56,740 bases of DNA from an uncultured Eubacteriales bacterium (lineage in GTDB: Bacteria > Bacillota > Clostridia > Christensenellales > Aristaeellaceae), in NCBI GenBank assembly GCA_902760595.1, contig CACWHI010000012.1, positions 1 through 56,740 of the forward strand. Reading direction: 5' to 3'. Shown in pieces: positions 25,541 through 33,514 of this stretch. Both the position numbers and the translations under genes were made by a program. The notes beneath the pieces were generated by a model, which did no database searches, was not told the origin of the DNA, and was given only the letters and a program-made list of their open reading frames with translations. Each line of letters opens with the position of its first letter. Position 1 is the stretch's first letter.

Positions 25541-26434
25541 TTACTCCTTCCCGAGCCTGTCAGGCGCGGCGCCGAACCCGTGGGGCAGCAGCTCGCGCAG
25601 GGGCATGGAATCCACCTCGTCCCCGCAGGCGACGATGACCTCCAGGTCCGGGGCGAATTCATACAGCGCCTGGCGGCAGATGCCGCAGGGCCAGCCCAGG
25701 AACTTTTCCGTGGTGACCGCGATGGCGACGAACTCCCGCTCGCCCTCGCTGACCGCCTTGAACAGCGCGGTGCGCTCCGCGCAGTTGGCGACGCCGTAGG
25801 AGGCGTTTTCGATGTTGCAGCCCGTGTACATCTTTCCGCTCTTGGCCAGCAGGCACGCGCCGACGGGATAGTGGGAATAGGGAGAATAAGAATACTTCAT
25901 GGCCTCCTTCGCGCGGGCGATCAGCTCGCCGCGGTCATAGGCCTTCACATTGATCTCGTTCAAGGTTTTTTCCTCCATTGCGCGCATTTCGCGCCTTTCT
26001 TCTTCTTCCATATGGTCATAGCCGAACAGGTGAAAAATGCCGTGTACCATCAGGTAGCACAGCTCGCGCTCGACACTGTGGCCGTATTCCGCGGCCTGGG
26101 CGCGCACATGGTCCATGGAGATCACGATATCGCCCAGGTAGGCCGCGCCTTCGTCGGGGTCATACTCCTGCTCGAGCAGCTCCGGTACGGCTCCGGCGCG
26201 GATACCCGCGGGGTAGGGAACGGTGGGAAAGCTCAGCACATCCGTCGCCCGGTCGATGCCGCGCTGCTCGCGGTTGAGCGTATGGATCTCCTGATCGTTC
26301 GTGATCAGGAGATGGATCGCCGCGGGCGTGTGAAGCCCTTCCGCTTTTTCAGCGGTGTCCGCGGCTGATTGAAGCAGACGAAGCCAGGCTTCGTCAAAGC
26401 CTGGCTCGTGCTGTGTTTCAAGCTCCAGTATCAT
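25541..26434 (-). CDS. Fusion of endoribonuclease YbeY and cytidine deaminase
   Basis: One 297-residue frame joins two enzymes. Residues 1 to about 160 are YbeY, the rRNA-maturation endonuclease, with the zinc motif HGIFHLFGYDH at 131-141. Residues about 165-297 are a tetrameric-type cytidine deaminase with the zinc ligands and catalytic glutamate in NCAERTA (C218, E220) and PCGICRQ (C250, C253). In Bacillus the order is ybeY-dgkA-cdd-era; here dgkA is missing and the two flanking genes are fused. Both active sites look intact. It overlaps pgpH by four bases and era follows two bases after the stop. Confidence 0.92.
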   Translation of the reverse strand: MILELETQHEPGFDEAWLRLLQSAADTAEKAEGLHTPAAIHLLITNDQEIHTLNREQRGIDRATDVLSFPTVPYPAGIRAGAVPELLEQEYDPDEGAAYLGDIVISMDHVRAQAAEYGHSVERELCYLMVHGIFHLFGYDHMEEEERREMRAMEEKTLNEINVKAYDRGELIARAKEAMKYSYSPYSHYPVGACLLAKSGKMYTGCNIENASYGVANCAERTALFKAVSEGEREFVAIAVTTEKFLGWPCGICRQALYEFAPDLEVIVACGDEVDSMPLRELLPHGFGAAPDRLGKE

Positions 26435-28887
26435 GCCTCGTCGCCCTCCTGACTGACAATCGGCGTTTCGGCGGTATCAGGCAGCTCCGGCTCGTTCTCC
26501 TTCTGTCCGATATAGCCGGGCGGCAACTCGACTTCCTCGGGCCGTGTCTCGCGCGCGGCGTCCAGCTCAAGCAGCTGGTCGACCGTGATCGGCGCCGCCA
26601 CGGGCTCGGGATGGATGATCAGGTTTTCCCCAGTGGTCATCGGCACGGTGGTTTTATGGGGCCGGGTCGCGGCCGGCGCCGTCGGTTCCGGCTCGGCGGG
26701 TTTTTCTTCCTTGACTTCCGGCTTGGGGGCGGCCTTGGGACGAGCGGCGTACTTGGTCCAGATCGGCCGCTTGTTCTTCTGATCCGTCGGATACGCGACG
26801 CGCTCATGGTTCACGCCCTTGAGCACGATGGCGCAGCTGGCGCAGATGGCGTCGATGTCGTGCAGCGTCAGCGGCGAGTTGTTCAGCTGTCCGTCGCTCA
26901 GCTTGCCGCGCACGAGCTTGAGGATGTATTCCTCCAGCTCCTCCTGCGTCATGCTGTCCTTGCGGCTGCGGACGGCGGCCTCGATGGTGTCGCAGATCAT
27001 GATGATCGCGCTCTCCTTGGTGGAGGGCCTGGAGCCGTCATAGCGGAATTCGTTGATATCCACCGGCTCGCCGTTGGCCTGCTGTACGGCCTTATGGTAG
27101 AAGTACATGACGGGGGAGTTGCCGTGGTGCTCGGAAATGATCTGCTGGATCTCCACAGGCAGGCGGTACTGGCGGGCCAGCACCGCGCCGTCCCGCGGAT
27201 GCGCAGTCAGGATCTTCGCGGAGACCAGCGGCTCGGTATGGTCGTGGATATTCTCGCCGTTGGTCTGGTTTTCACTGAAATACGCGGGGCGCTTCAGCTT
27301 GCCGATGTCGTGGTAGTAGGCCGCGACGCGTGCCAGCAGCGGGTTCGCGCCGATGGCCTCGGCGGAGGCCTCCGCCAGGTTGGCCACCAGGATACTGTGG
27401 TGATAGGTGCCCGGCGCTTCCACCATCAGCTTTTTGAGCAGCGGCTGATTGGGATTGCTGAGCTCCAGCAGGCGCATGGGCGTCGGCAGGTTGAAGATGG
27501 CCTCCAGCAGGGGCTGGATCGCCAGGGCGAGGATGCCGGAGAACGCGGGACCGATCATGCTCAGATACGCGTTCTGCGTGATGCCGGTCTGGGACGAGTC
27601 GGTGAGCAGGCCCAGGGAGTAGGTGATGGCCAGGGTCGCGACGGACGCGATCAGCGCGGCCAGCAGGACCTGCAGACGGTTGGTCGAGCGTTTGATGGTC
27701 AGCACGCCCAGCGTGCCGCACAGGACGGTGGAGACGAAGATGCGGATCATCTCGGTCAGGTAGCTGTCGTTGCCGCCCGCGGACAGGGCCGTGATCAGGA
27801 TGGCGATGTAGATGTTACTGATCAGGCCGGCGCGGGCGCCGATCAGTACGCCCAGCAGCAGCGCCGCCAGCAGCACGGGCATGGCGTAGGAAAGGAAGCT
27901 CTTGGCCGCGATGCACAGAAGCATGGTCACCAGCAGCACCGACAGCACGACGAGCAGGTACTTGAAGGTCACCATCACCCGCTTGTTCAGGGCGTACAGC
28001 GCCCAGAAGTACAGGATGGTGGCCATCAGCACGATGATCACCGCGCCGAGGTAGAAGGCCAGGTCGATCTTGCTGGTGTTCAGCAGGCCCAGGGTGCTGA
28101 GCATGCGGATCTGGTTGGCGGAGACGCGCCCTTCACCCTTGACTACGATGTTCTGGCCCTGCTTGTAGATGATGTCGTCTACCGTGGAGGCCGCCTCCTG
28201 CCGGGCCTTCTCGGTCGCCTCCTGGTCGATGATCATGTTCGGCTGGATGCAGGCCTGCAGCACGGGCAGCGCCACGTTCTGCAGCAGATCCGCGTCGGTG
28301 GTGTAGCCGACGATGACGCTGATGCTGTGGATGGCCTCGCTCTCCTGGCCCTCGGTCACATGGTTGTCCATGGTGCTGCGCACGGCGGTATACAGCGACT
28401 CGTACAGGGCTTCAAAACTCGCGTCGCTGGCGCGCAGCAGGGTCTCGAGCTGGTAATCGCGCAGGGTGATCCCGGTCAGGATGTTGCGGGCGTATTCCAG
28501 CTCCTCGCGGGTATAGCTCTCGTTCTCCGCCTTGTTCAGGGTCTCCCCGTAGTGGCGGATGAGCCGCAGCTCGGAAAAGAGCTGGTCCAGCTGCGCGAGC
28601 ACCTTCTCCGTCACGCCGGACTGGTACTGGTAGGTCGGGTTGACGCTGGCGGCGGCGATCTGGCGCAGCTGCTCGGTCTGGATCTCGTCCACCACGTCCT
28701 TGGTGGCGGCGATGGTCACCGTGGGCACCTGGCCGATCCGGATGTCATACCGCGCCGGGATAATGCTGACGATAAAGATGGACAGCATCAGGATAACGAA
28801 ATAGACGCAGACGAGTATACAGCGCAGCCGTTCCTTCCTGTCGGAAGTCTTCCGGCGCGCGGTGTCCGCTCCCTTCACAGCAGTCAC
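26431..28887 (-). CDS. pgpH: Cyclic-di-AMP phosphodiesterase PgpH (7TM-HD)
   Basis: An 818-residue membrane phosphodiesterase. There is one N-terminal membrane segment (about 22-44), a long extracellular 7TMR-HDED domain (about 45-275), seven membrane segments (about 278-470), and a cytoplasmic HD domain with ANPLLARVAAYYHDIGKLKRP and the HHG motif (ISEHHGNSP). It hydrolyses c-di-AMP. The last ~120 residues are an unusually long charged, proline-rich tail (PKAAPKPEVKEEKPAEPEP). The upstream neighbour is phoH, ten bases away. Confidence 0.93.
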   Translation of the reverse strand: MTAVKGADTARRKTSDRKERLRCILVCVYFVILMLSIFIVSIIPARYDIRIGQVPTVTIAATKDVVDEIQTEQLRQIAAASVNPTYQYQSGVTEKVLAQLDQLFSELRLIRHYGETLNKAENESYTREELEYARNILTGITLRDYQLETLLRASDASFEALYESLYTAVRSTMDNHVTEGQESEAIHSISVIVGYTTDADLLQNVALPVLQACIQPNMIIDQEATEKARQEAASTVDDIIYKQGQNIVVKGEGRVSANQIRMLSTLGLLNTSKIDLAFYLGAVIIVLMATILYFWALYALNKRVMVTFKYLLVVLSVLLVTMLLCIAAKSFLSYAMPVLLAALLLGVLIGARAGLISNIYIAILITALSAGGNDSYLTEMIRIFVSTVLCGTLGVLTIKRSTNRLQVLLAALIASVATLAITYSLGLLTDSSQTGITQNAYLSMIGPAFSGILALAIQPLLEAIFNLPTPMRLLELSNPNQPLLKKLMVEAPGTYHHSILVANLAEASAEAIGANPLLARVAAYYHDIGKLKRPAYFSENQTNGENIHDHTEPLVSAKILTAHPRDGAVLARQYRLPVEIQQIISEHHGNSPVMYFYHKAVQQANGEPVDINEFRYDGSRPSTKESAIIMICDTIEAAVRSRKDSMTQEELEEYILKLVRGKLSDGQLNNSPLTLHDIDAICASCAIVLKGVNHERVAYPTDQKNKRPIWTKYAARPKAAPKPEVKEEKPAEPEPTAPAATRPHKTTVPMTTGENLIIHPEPVAAPITVDQLLELDAARETRPEEVELPPGYIGQKENEPELPDTAETPIVSQEGDEA

Positions 28888-28897
28888 ATCCTTTCAA

Positions 28898-29842
28898 TCA
28901 GCGTTTCTGGTAGCGCTCGTAGGCCTGAATGATGCGCAGCACCAGCTCATGGCGCACCACGTCTTCCGCGGTCAGGCGGACGATGCTGATGCCGGGCTCG
29001 TCCTTGAGCACCTCCAGCGCCTGGCGCAGGCCCGAGACCTGCGAGCCGGGCAGGTCGACCTGCGTGGCGTCGCCGGTGATCACGAAGCGGGAGCCGGCGC
29101 CCAGGCGCGTCAGAAACATTTTCATCTGCTCGGCGGTGGTGTTCTGGGCCTCGTCCAGGATGACGAAGGCATGCGAAAGCGTGCGCCCCCGCATGAACGC
29201 GAGCGGCGCGATCTCCAGAATGCCGCGGTCAAGCATCCTCTGCGTGGAATCGCTGCCGGTCAGCTCGTACAGGGCGTCGTACAGCGGCCGCAGGTAGGGG
29301 TCGATCTTCTGGGTCATGTCTCCGGGCAGGAAGCCCAGGCGCTCTCCCGCTTCCACGGCGGGACGCGTCAGGATCAGGCGCTCCACCTCGCGGTTTTTGA
29401 GCGCGGTGACCGCCATGGCCACCGCCAGGTAGGTCTTGCCTGTGCCCGCGGGCCCCTCCGCGATGGTCAGCTCATGCCTGCGCACGGCGTTCACATACTC
29501 CAGCTGGCCCGCCGTGCGGCAGGTGATGGGCTTTCCGTGGGCGGTGACAGCCACGATGCGGTTCATCAGCTCGTCCAGGTCGCCCAGCCGGTTCTCCCTG
29601 GCGTAATGCAGCACCATCCGGCAGGTGGCCGGGTCGATGGGGCGGGAGGCGGCCAGGCGGATCAGGGTCTCCACGCATTGCGCGGCCAGCTCGGTCTGCG
29701 CGGCCTCGCCTTCGATGACCAGCGTCCCGTCCTGCGTGCGCAGCCTGACGTGCAGGCTCTCCTCCAGCAGGCCGGAAAGCTGGTCGTTCACACCGAATAC
29801 GGCGGTGTAGCTGTCAGACAGAAGTTCCACAGTTTTTAGCAA
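28898..29842 (-). CDS. phoH: PhoH family ATPase
   Basis: A 314-residue ATPase of the PhoH/PhoL type. Walker A is GPAGTGKTYLA, Walker B is FVILDEAQN, and GDATQVDLP is the family's sensor stretch. Members are thought to work on RNA with YbeY, which is encoded two genes downstream here. It starts with TTG (29842), with a GAGGG-like site upstream; the start is the least certain point. Confidence 0.92.
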   Translation of the reverse strand: MLKTVELLSDSYTAVFGVNDQLSGLLEESLHVRLRTQDGTLVIEGEAAQTELAAQCVETLIRLAASRPIDPATCRMVLHYARENRLGDLDELMNRIVAVTAHGKPITCRTAGQLEYVNAVRRHELTIAEGPAGTGKTYLAVAMAVTALKNREVERLILTRPAVEAGERLGFLPGDMTQKIDPYLRPLYDALYELTGSDSTQRMLDRGILEIAPLAFMRGRTLSHAFVILDEAQNTTAEQMKMFLTRLGAGSRFVITGDATQVDLPGSQVSGLRQALEVLKDEPGISIVRLTAEDVVRHELVLRIIQAYERYQKR

Positions 29843-29875
29843 ATGCGCACTTCCCTCTTCAGTAATAGATTCTGA

Positions 29876-30103
29876 TCAGACGGTGAAACGGTGGATGTCC
29901 CGGAGCAGGTCGTCGCACTGCTCGGAGTAGACCTCCAGGGAGATGGGCTTGGAGAGATCCAGGGAGAAGATGCCCAGGATGGACTTGGCGTCCACCACGT
30001 GACGGCCGGCGCGCAGATCCATTTCGTACTCATAGCGGTTGACGGTGTTGACGAATTCCTTGACTTCCTCAGCCTGGGTCAGTTTGATGGTGACAGATTT
30101 CAT
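29876..30103 (-). CDS. HPr-like domain protein lacking the phospho-histidine
   Basis: A 75-residue protein with the HPr fold pattern. The region around the regulatory serine is kept (DAKSILGIFSLDLSKPISLEV), but the GIHARP active-site loop with His15 is replaced by TQAEEVKEFVNTVNRYEY. It cannot act as a normal sugar-PTS phosphocarrier. It may be a regulatory HPr paralogue; no PTS genes are in the window. GGAGG precedes the ATG. It lies between gltX and phoH. Confidence 0.8.
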   Translation of the reverse strand: MKSVTIKLTQAEEVKEFVNTVNRYEYEMDLRAGRHVVDAKSILGIFSLDLSKPISLEVYSEQCDDLLRDIHRFTV

Positions 30104-30157
30104 GAATAACCTCCGAATGAAATATGGTTGTGGTGAAAAAATGGGAGGGATACGGGG

Positions 30158-31603
30158 TCAGGACAGCTTTTCGATCGCCTGGCCGATGCGGCGCAGGGTC
30201 TCGTCCCTGCCGAGCAGGTACGCGATCTCGAAGGCGCCGCCGGGGGTGGAGAGCATGCCGGAGATGGCGATACGCATGGGCCAGAGGACGGTCGCGTTCT
30301 TAAGGCCGTGCTCAGCGATGGCGGCGATGACGGTATCATGCAGCGCGGCTTCGGTCCACTCCGGCAGCCCGCGCAGGATCGGCTCCACCATTTTCAGCGC
30401 GTCCAGACTGGACTCCAGCGAGCTCTTCTGCTTTTTGTTGACGAAGAGCTCCGTACTGTAATCAGGCATCTCGCTCAGGAAGCGCACCTTGTCCGGTACA
30501 TCCGCGAAGGTCTCCGTGCGGTCCTGCATCAGCTCCGCCAGCCGCCTGTAATCGAAGCGTTCCGCGCTCAGCACCTTGTCGAACCAGGGCGTGACCTTCT
30601 TGAGGTACTCCTCGAAGGGCAGCCTGCGGATATACTCGAAGTTGAACCAGCGCAGCTTTTCCGGGTCAAAGATGCCCGGGGCGCGGTTGATGCCCTTGAC
30701 GTCGAAGGCCTGCACCAGCTCATCCAGTGTGAAGAATTCCCGGTCGTCGCCCGGGTTCCAGCCCACAAGCGCCAGGTAGTTGATCAGCGCCTCAGTCAGG
30801 AAGCCCTTTTCGATATAGTCGCTGTAATAGGCGTCGCCGTCGCGCTTGGACAGCTTGTGCTGGCTGTCGCGCATCACGGTGGGCAGGTGGATGTACTGGG
30901 GGATCTCCCATCCGAAGGCCTGGTACAGCAGGTTGTACTTGGGCGTGGAGGAGAGGTACTCCATGCCGCGCATCACGTGCGTGATGCCCATCAGGTGGTC
31001 GTCGATGACGTTGGCGAAGTTGTAGGTCGGCATGCCGTCGGCCTTGATCAGCACCATGTCGTCCAGGGTATCGTTGGGCATGGAGATATCGCCGAACACC
31101 AGGTCGTGGTAGCCGGTCTCGCCCTCGGTGGGGGCGTTCATGCGGATCACGTAGGGCACGCCGTCGGCCAGCTTGCGGTCGATCTCCGCCTGGCTCAGAT
31201 GCAGGCAGTGCTTGTCGTACTTGAAGACCTCGCCCCGGGCCTCGGCCGCCGCGCGGCGGGCGTCCAGCTCCTCCTTGGTGCAGAAGCAGTAGTAGGCGTG
31301 ACCGGTCTTTACCAGCTGCTGGGCGTAGGGGAGGTAGAGGTGCTTGCGCTCGGACTGCACATAGGGGCCGCAGGGGCCGCCGATGTCCGGGCCCTCGTCC
31401 CAGTTGAGGCCGCACTCCTTCAGGGTGTCGTAAATGACGTCCGTCGCGCCCTCTACCAGGCGCTCCTGGTCGGTATCCTCGATGCGCAGGATGAACTGGC
31501 CGTTATATTTCTTGGCCAGCAGATAGGCGTACAGCGCCGTGCGCACGCCGCCCAGGTGCATGAAGCCGGTGGGGGAGGGGGCAAATCTTGTTCTTACTTG
31601 CAT
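30158..31603 (-). CDS. gltX: Glutamyl-tRNA synthetase
   Basis: A 481-residue class I synthetase that charges tRNA-Glu. The HIGH-type motif is APSPTGFMHLGGVRTALY and the KMSKS-type motif is KLSKRDGD. The C-terminal anticodon-binding domain is complete. Because a glnS gene lies directly upstream, this enzyme probably only needs to charge tRNA-Glu. AAGGAA precedes ATG 31603. The intergenic gap to glnS is 40 bases. Confidence 0.95.
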   Translation of the reverse strand: MQVRTRFAPSPTGFMHLGGVRTALYAYLLAKKYNGQFILRIEDTDQERLVEGATDVIYDTLKECGLNWDEGPDIGGPCGPYVQSERKHLYLPYAQQLVKTGHAYYCFCTKEELDARRAAAEARGEVFKYDKHCLHLSQAEIDRKLADGVPYVIRMNAPTEGETGYHDLVFGDISMPNDTLDDMVLIKADGMPTYNFANVIDDHLMGITHVMRGMEYLSSTPKYNLLYQAFGWEIPQYIHLPTVMRDSQHKLSKRDGDAYYSDYIEKGFLTEALINYLALVGWNPGDDREFFTLDELVQAFDVKGINRAPGIFDPEKLRWFNFEYIRRLPFEEYLKKVTPWFDKVLSAERFDYRRLAELMQDRTETFADVPDKVRFLSEMPDYSTELFVNKKQKSSLESSLDALKMVEPILRGLPEWTEAALHDTVIAAIAEHGLKNATVLWPMRIAISGMLSTPGGAFEIAYLLGRDETLRRIGQAIEKLS

Positions 31604-31643
31604 AACGGATTTCCTTCTTTATGTACTTGATGCGTCGATAGGG

Positions 31644-33407
31644 TCAGCCGCCGGCCTTCTGCTTGCCGAAGCTGTCGCGCAGGCTGACGGTGCGGTTGAA
31701 TACAGGCAGCGCGTCCGTGGAATCGGGGTCCTTGCAGAAATAGCCGGTGCGCAGGAACTGGTAGGTGGCCCCGGACCCGGCGTCCCTTACCACGGGCTCG
31801 GCATAGCCGCGGCGCACCGTCAGGCTGTCGGGGTTCAGGCGGCGCACGAACTCGCGGAGCTTCCGCTCGGTGGAGTTCAGCTCTTCCGTTTCCTCGCCGG
31901 CTTCGCCCTCGATAGCGGCCTGGGTGTCGCCGTCCTCGGCCGGCTTCTCGGCTTCGTCCTCAGCGGTCAGCAACGGCTCGTACAGGCGCGCTTCGATTTC
32001 CACGCAGTCCGCCGCGTTCACCCAATGCAGGGTCGCGCCCTTGATCTTCCGGTCCGCGCCCGGGGTGCCGCTTTCGGTATCCATGTCGACCGTGCAGCGG
32101 ATCTCGGTCACCCGGCCGTTCTCGTCCGCGGTATAGCCGTCGCAGCGGACGATGTAGGCGCTCTTCAGCCGCACCTCGTTGCCGGGATACATACGCTTGA
32201 AGCCCTTGACGGGCTCGGGCAGGAAGTCCTCGCGCTCCACCCACAGCTCGCGGCCGAAGGTAACGGTGTGGGTGCCCAGCTCGGGATGCTTCGGGTGGTT
32301 TTCCACGGTCAGGGTCTTCGTTTCGCCCTCCGGCCAGTTGGTCAGCACCACCTTGACCGGATCCAGCACGGCCATCACGCGGGTAGCCTTGTCGTCCATA
32401 TCGGCGCGCACACAGCTCTCCAGCATGGCGTAGTCGACCACGCTGTCCGCCTTGCTCAGCCCGATGCGGTTCACGAAATCACGTACGGCTTCGCCGCTGT
32501 AGCCGCGCCTGCGCATGGCGGACAGGGTGGGCATGCGGGGGTCGTCCCAGCCGCGCACGTAGCCGCCCTCCACCAGGGCGCGCAGATAGCGCTTGGACAT
32601 GACCGTCTGGGTCAGGTTCAGGCGCGCGAACTCGATCTGCCGCGGCTTGCCGGGCAGCATGTCGCCGCACTTTTCGACCACCCAGTCGTACAGCGGGCGG
32701 TGGATCTCATACTCGAGCGAGCAGAGGGAGTGCGTGATGCCCTCCAGCGCGTCGCCGATGGGGTGCGCGAAATCGTACATCGGGTAGATGCACCACTTGT
32801 TGCCCGTGCGCCAGTGCTCCTTGTACAGGATGCGGTACATGGCCGGGTCGCGCATCACGATGTTCGGGGAGGCCATGTCGATCTTCATGCGCAGGGTCTT
32901 GCTGCCCTCCGGGAATTCGCCCGCCCGCATGCGGCGGAACAGGTCCAGGGATTCCTCCCAGGGCCGGTCGCGCCAAGGCGAGTTTTTGCCCGGCTCGGTC
33001 AGCGTGCCGCGGTAGACGCGCATCTCCTCCTTGGAGAGCTCGTCCACATAGGCCAGGCCGCGGCGGATCCAGTCCTCCGCGATCTCATAGCACTTGTCGT
33101 AGTAGTCGGACGCATAAAAAATGCCGCCGGTCCAGTGGAAGCCCAGCCACTCGATATCCTTCTGGATCGCGCGGACGTACTCCATGTCTTCCTTGGCCGG
33201 GTTCGTGTCGTCAAAACGGAGGTTGCACAGCCCGCCGTACTTCTCCGCCGTCAGGAAGTCCATGATCAGGGCTTTGCAGTGGCCGATGTGCATATAACCG
33301 TTCGGTTCGGGCGGGAAACGCGTGTGCACGCGCTCGTAGCGGCCGGTCGCCAGATCCTGCTCGACCGCCTCCCAGATGAAGTTCTTGTTTTCCTGAGCTT
33401 CTGCCAT
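31644..33407 (-). CDS. glnS: Glutaminyl-tRNA synthetase
   Basis: A 587-residue class I synthetase that charges tRNA-Gln directly. Motifs: PPEPNGYMHIGHCKAL (HIGH) and TVMSKRYLR (KMSKS), RFDDTNP, and the C-terminal beta-barrel end PVFNRTVSLRD. Between residues of about 478 and 510 is an acidic, low-complexity insert (AEDEAEKPAEDGDTQ) not found in the E. coli enzyme. Many Gram-positives lack GlnRS and use an amidotransferase instead, so its presence is a clade marker. Start at 33407 after AGGGGG. Confidence 0.95.
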   Translation of the reverse strand: MAEAQENKNFIWEAVEQDLATGRYERVHTRFPPEPNGYMHIGHCKALIMDFLTAEKYGGLCNLRFDDTNPAKEDMEYVRAIQKDIEWLGFHWTGGIFYASDYYDKCYEIAEDWIRRGLAYVDELSKEEMRVYRGTLTEPGKNSPWRDRPWEESLDLFRRMRAGEFPEGSKTLRMKIDMASPNIVMRDPAMYRILYKEHWRTGNKWCIYPMYDFAHPIGDALEGITHSLCSLEYEIHRPLYDWVVEKCGDMLPGKPRQIEFARLNLTQTVMSKRYLRALVEGGYVRGWDDPRMPTLSAMRRRGYSGEAVRDFVNRIGLSKADSVVDYAMLESCVRADMDDKATRVMAVLDPVKVVLTNWPEGETKTLTVENHPKHPELGTHTVTFGRELWVEREDFLPEPVKGFKRMYPGNEVRLKSAYIVRCDGYTADENGRVTEIRCTVDMDTESGTPGADRKIKGATLHWVNAADCVEIEARLYEPLLTAEDEAEKPAEDGDTQAAIEGEAGEETEELNSTERKLREFVRRLNPDSLTVRRGYAEPVVRDAGSGATYQFLRTGYFCKDPDSTDALPVFNRTVSLRDSFGKQKAGG

Positions 33408-33451
33408 AAATGTTCCCCCTGGTACGGGCGCTTGGGCGCGCCCGTCCTGCT

Positions 33452-33480
33452 ATTATATTATGGATTCCGAAAAAAAACAA
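33452..33480 (-). promoter_or_regulatory. Promoter of the glnS-gltX operon
   Basis: On the minus strand TTGTTT (33475-33480) and TATAAT (33452-33457) are 17 bases apart. An 8-bp perfect hairpin (33424-33431 with 33438-33445) lies in the 5' untranslated part, just before the ribosome-binding site. Confidence 0.6.
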
Positions 33481-33487
33481 GCGTGCA

Positions 33488-33506
33488 GCCCCGCCGTATG
33501 CGGGGC
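33488..33506 (-). terminator. Possible terminator of the REC-GGDEF-EAL gene
   Basis: A 7-bp G/C stem (GCCCCGC/GCGGGGC, loop of five) starts eight bases after the stop. The T run comes about 12 bases later and also serves as the -35 of the glnS promoter, so the terminator call is weak. Confidence 0.35.
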
Positions 33507-33514
33507 GGATTGTG

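Noticed and set aside
30104-33407. T-box control of gltX or glnS
   Set aside because: The regions upstream of both genes are short and contain no T-box core sequence; glnS has a plain promoter.
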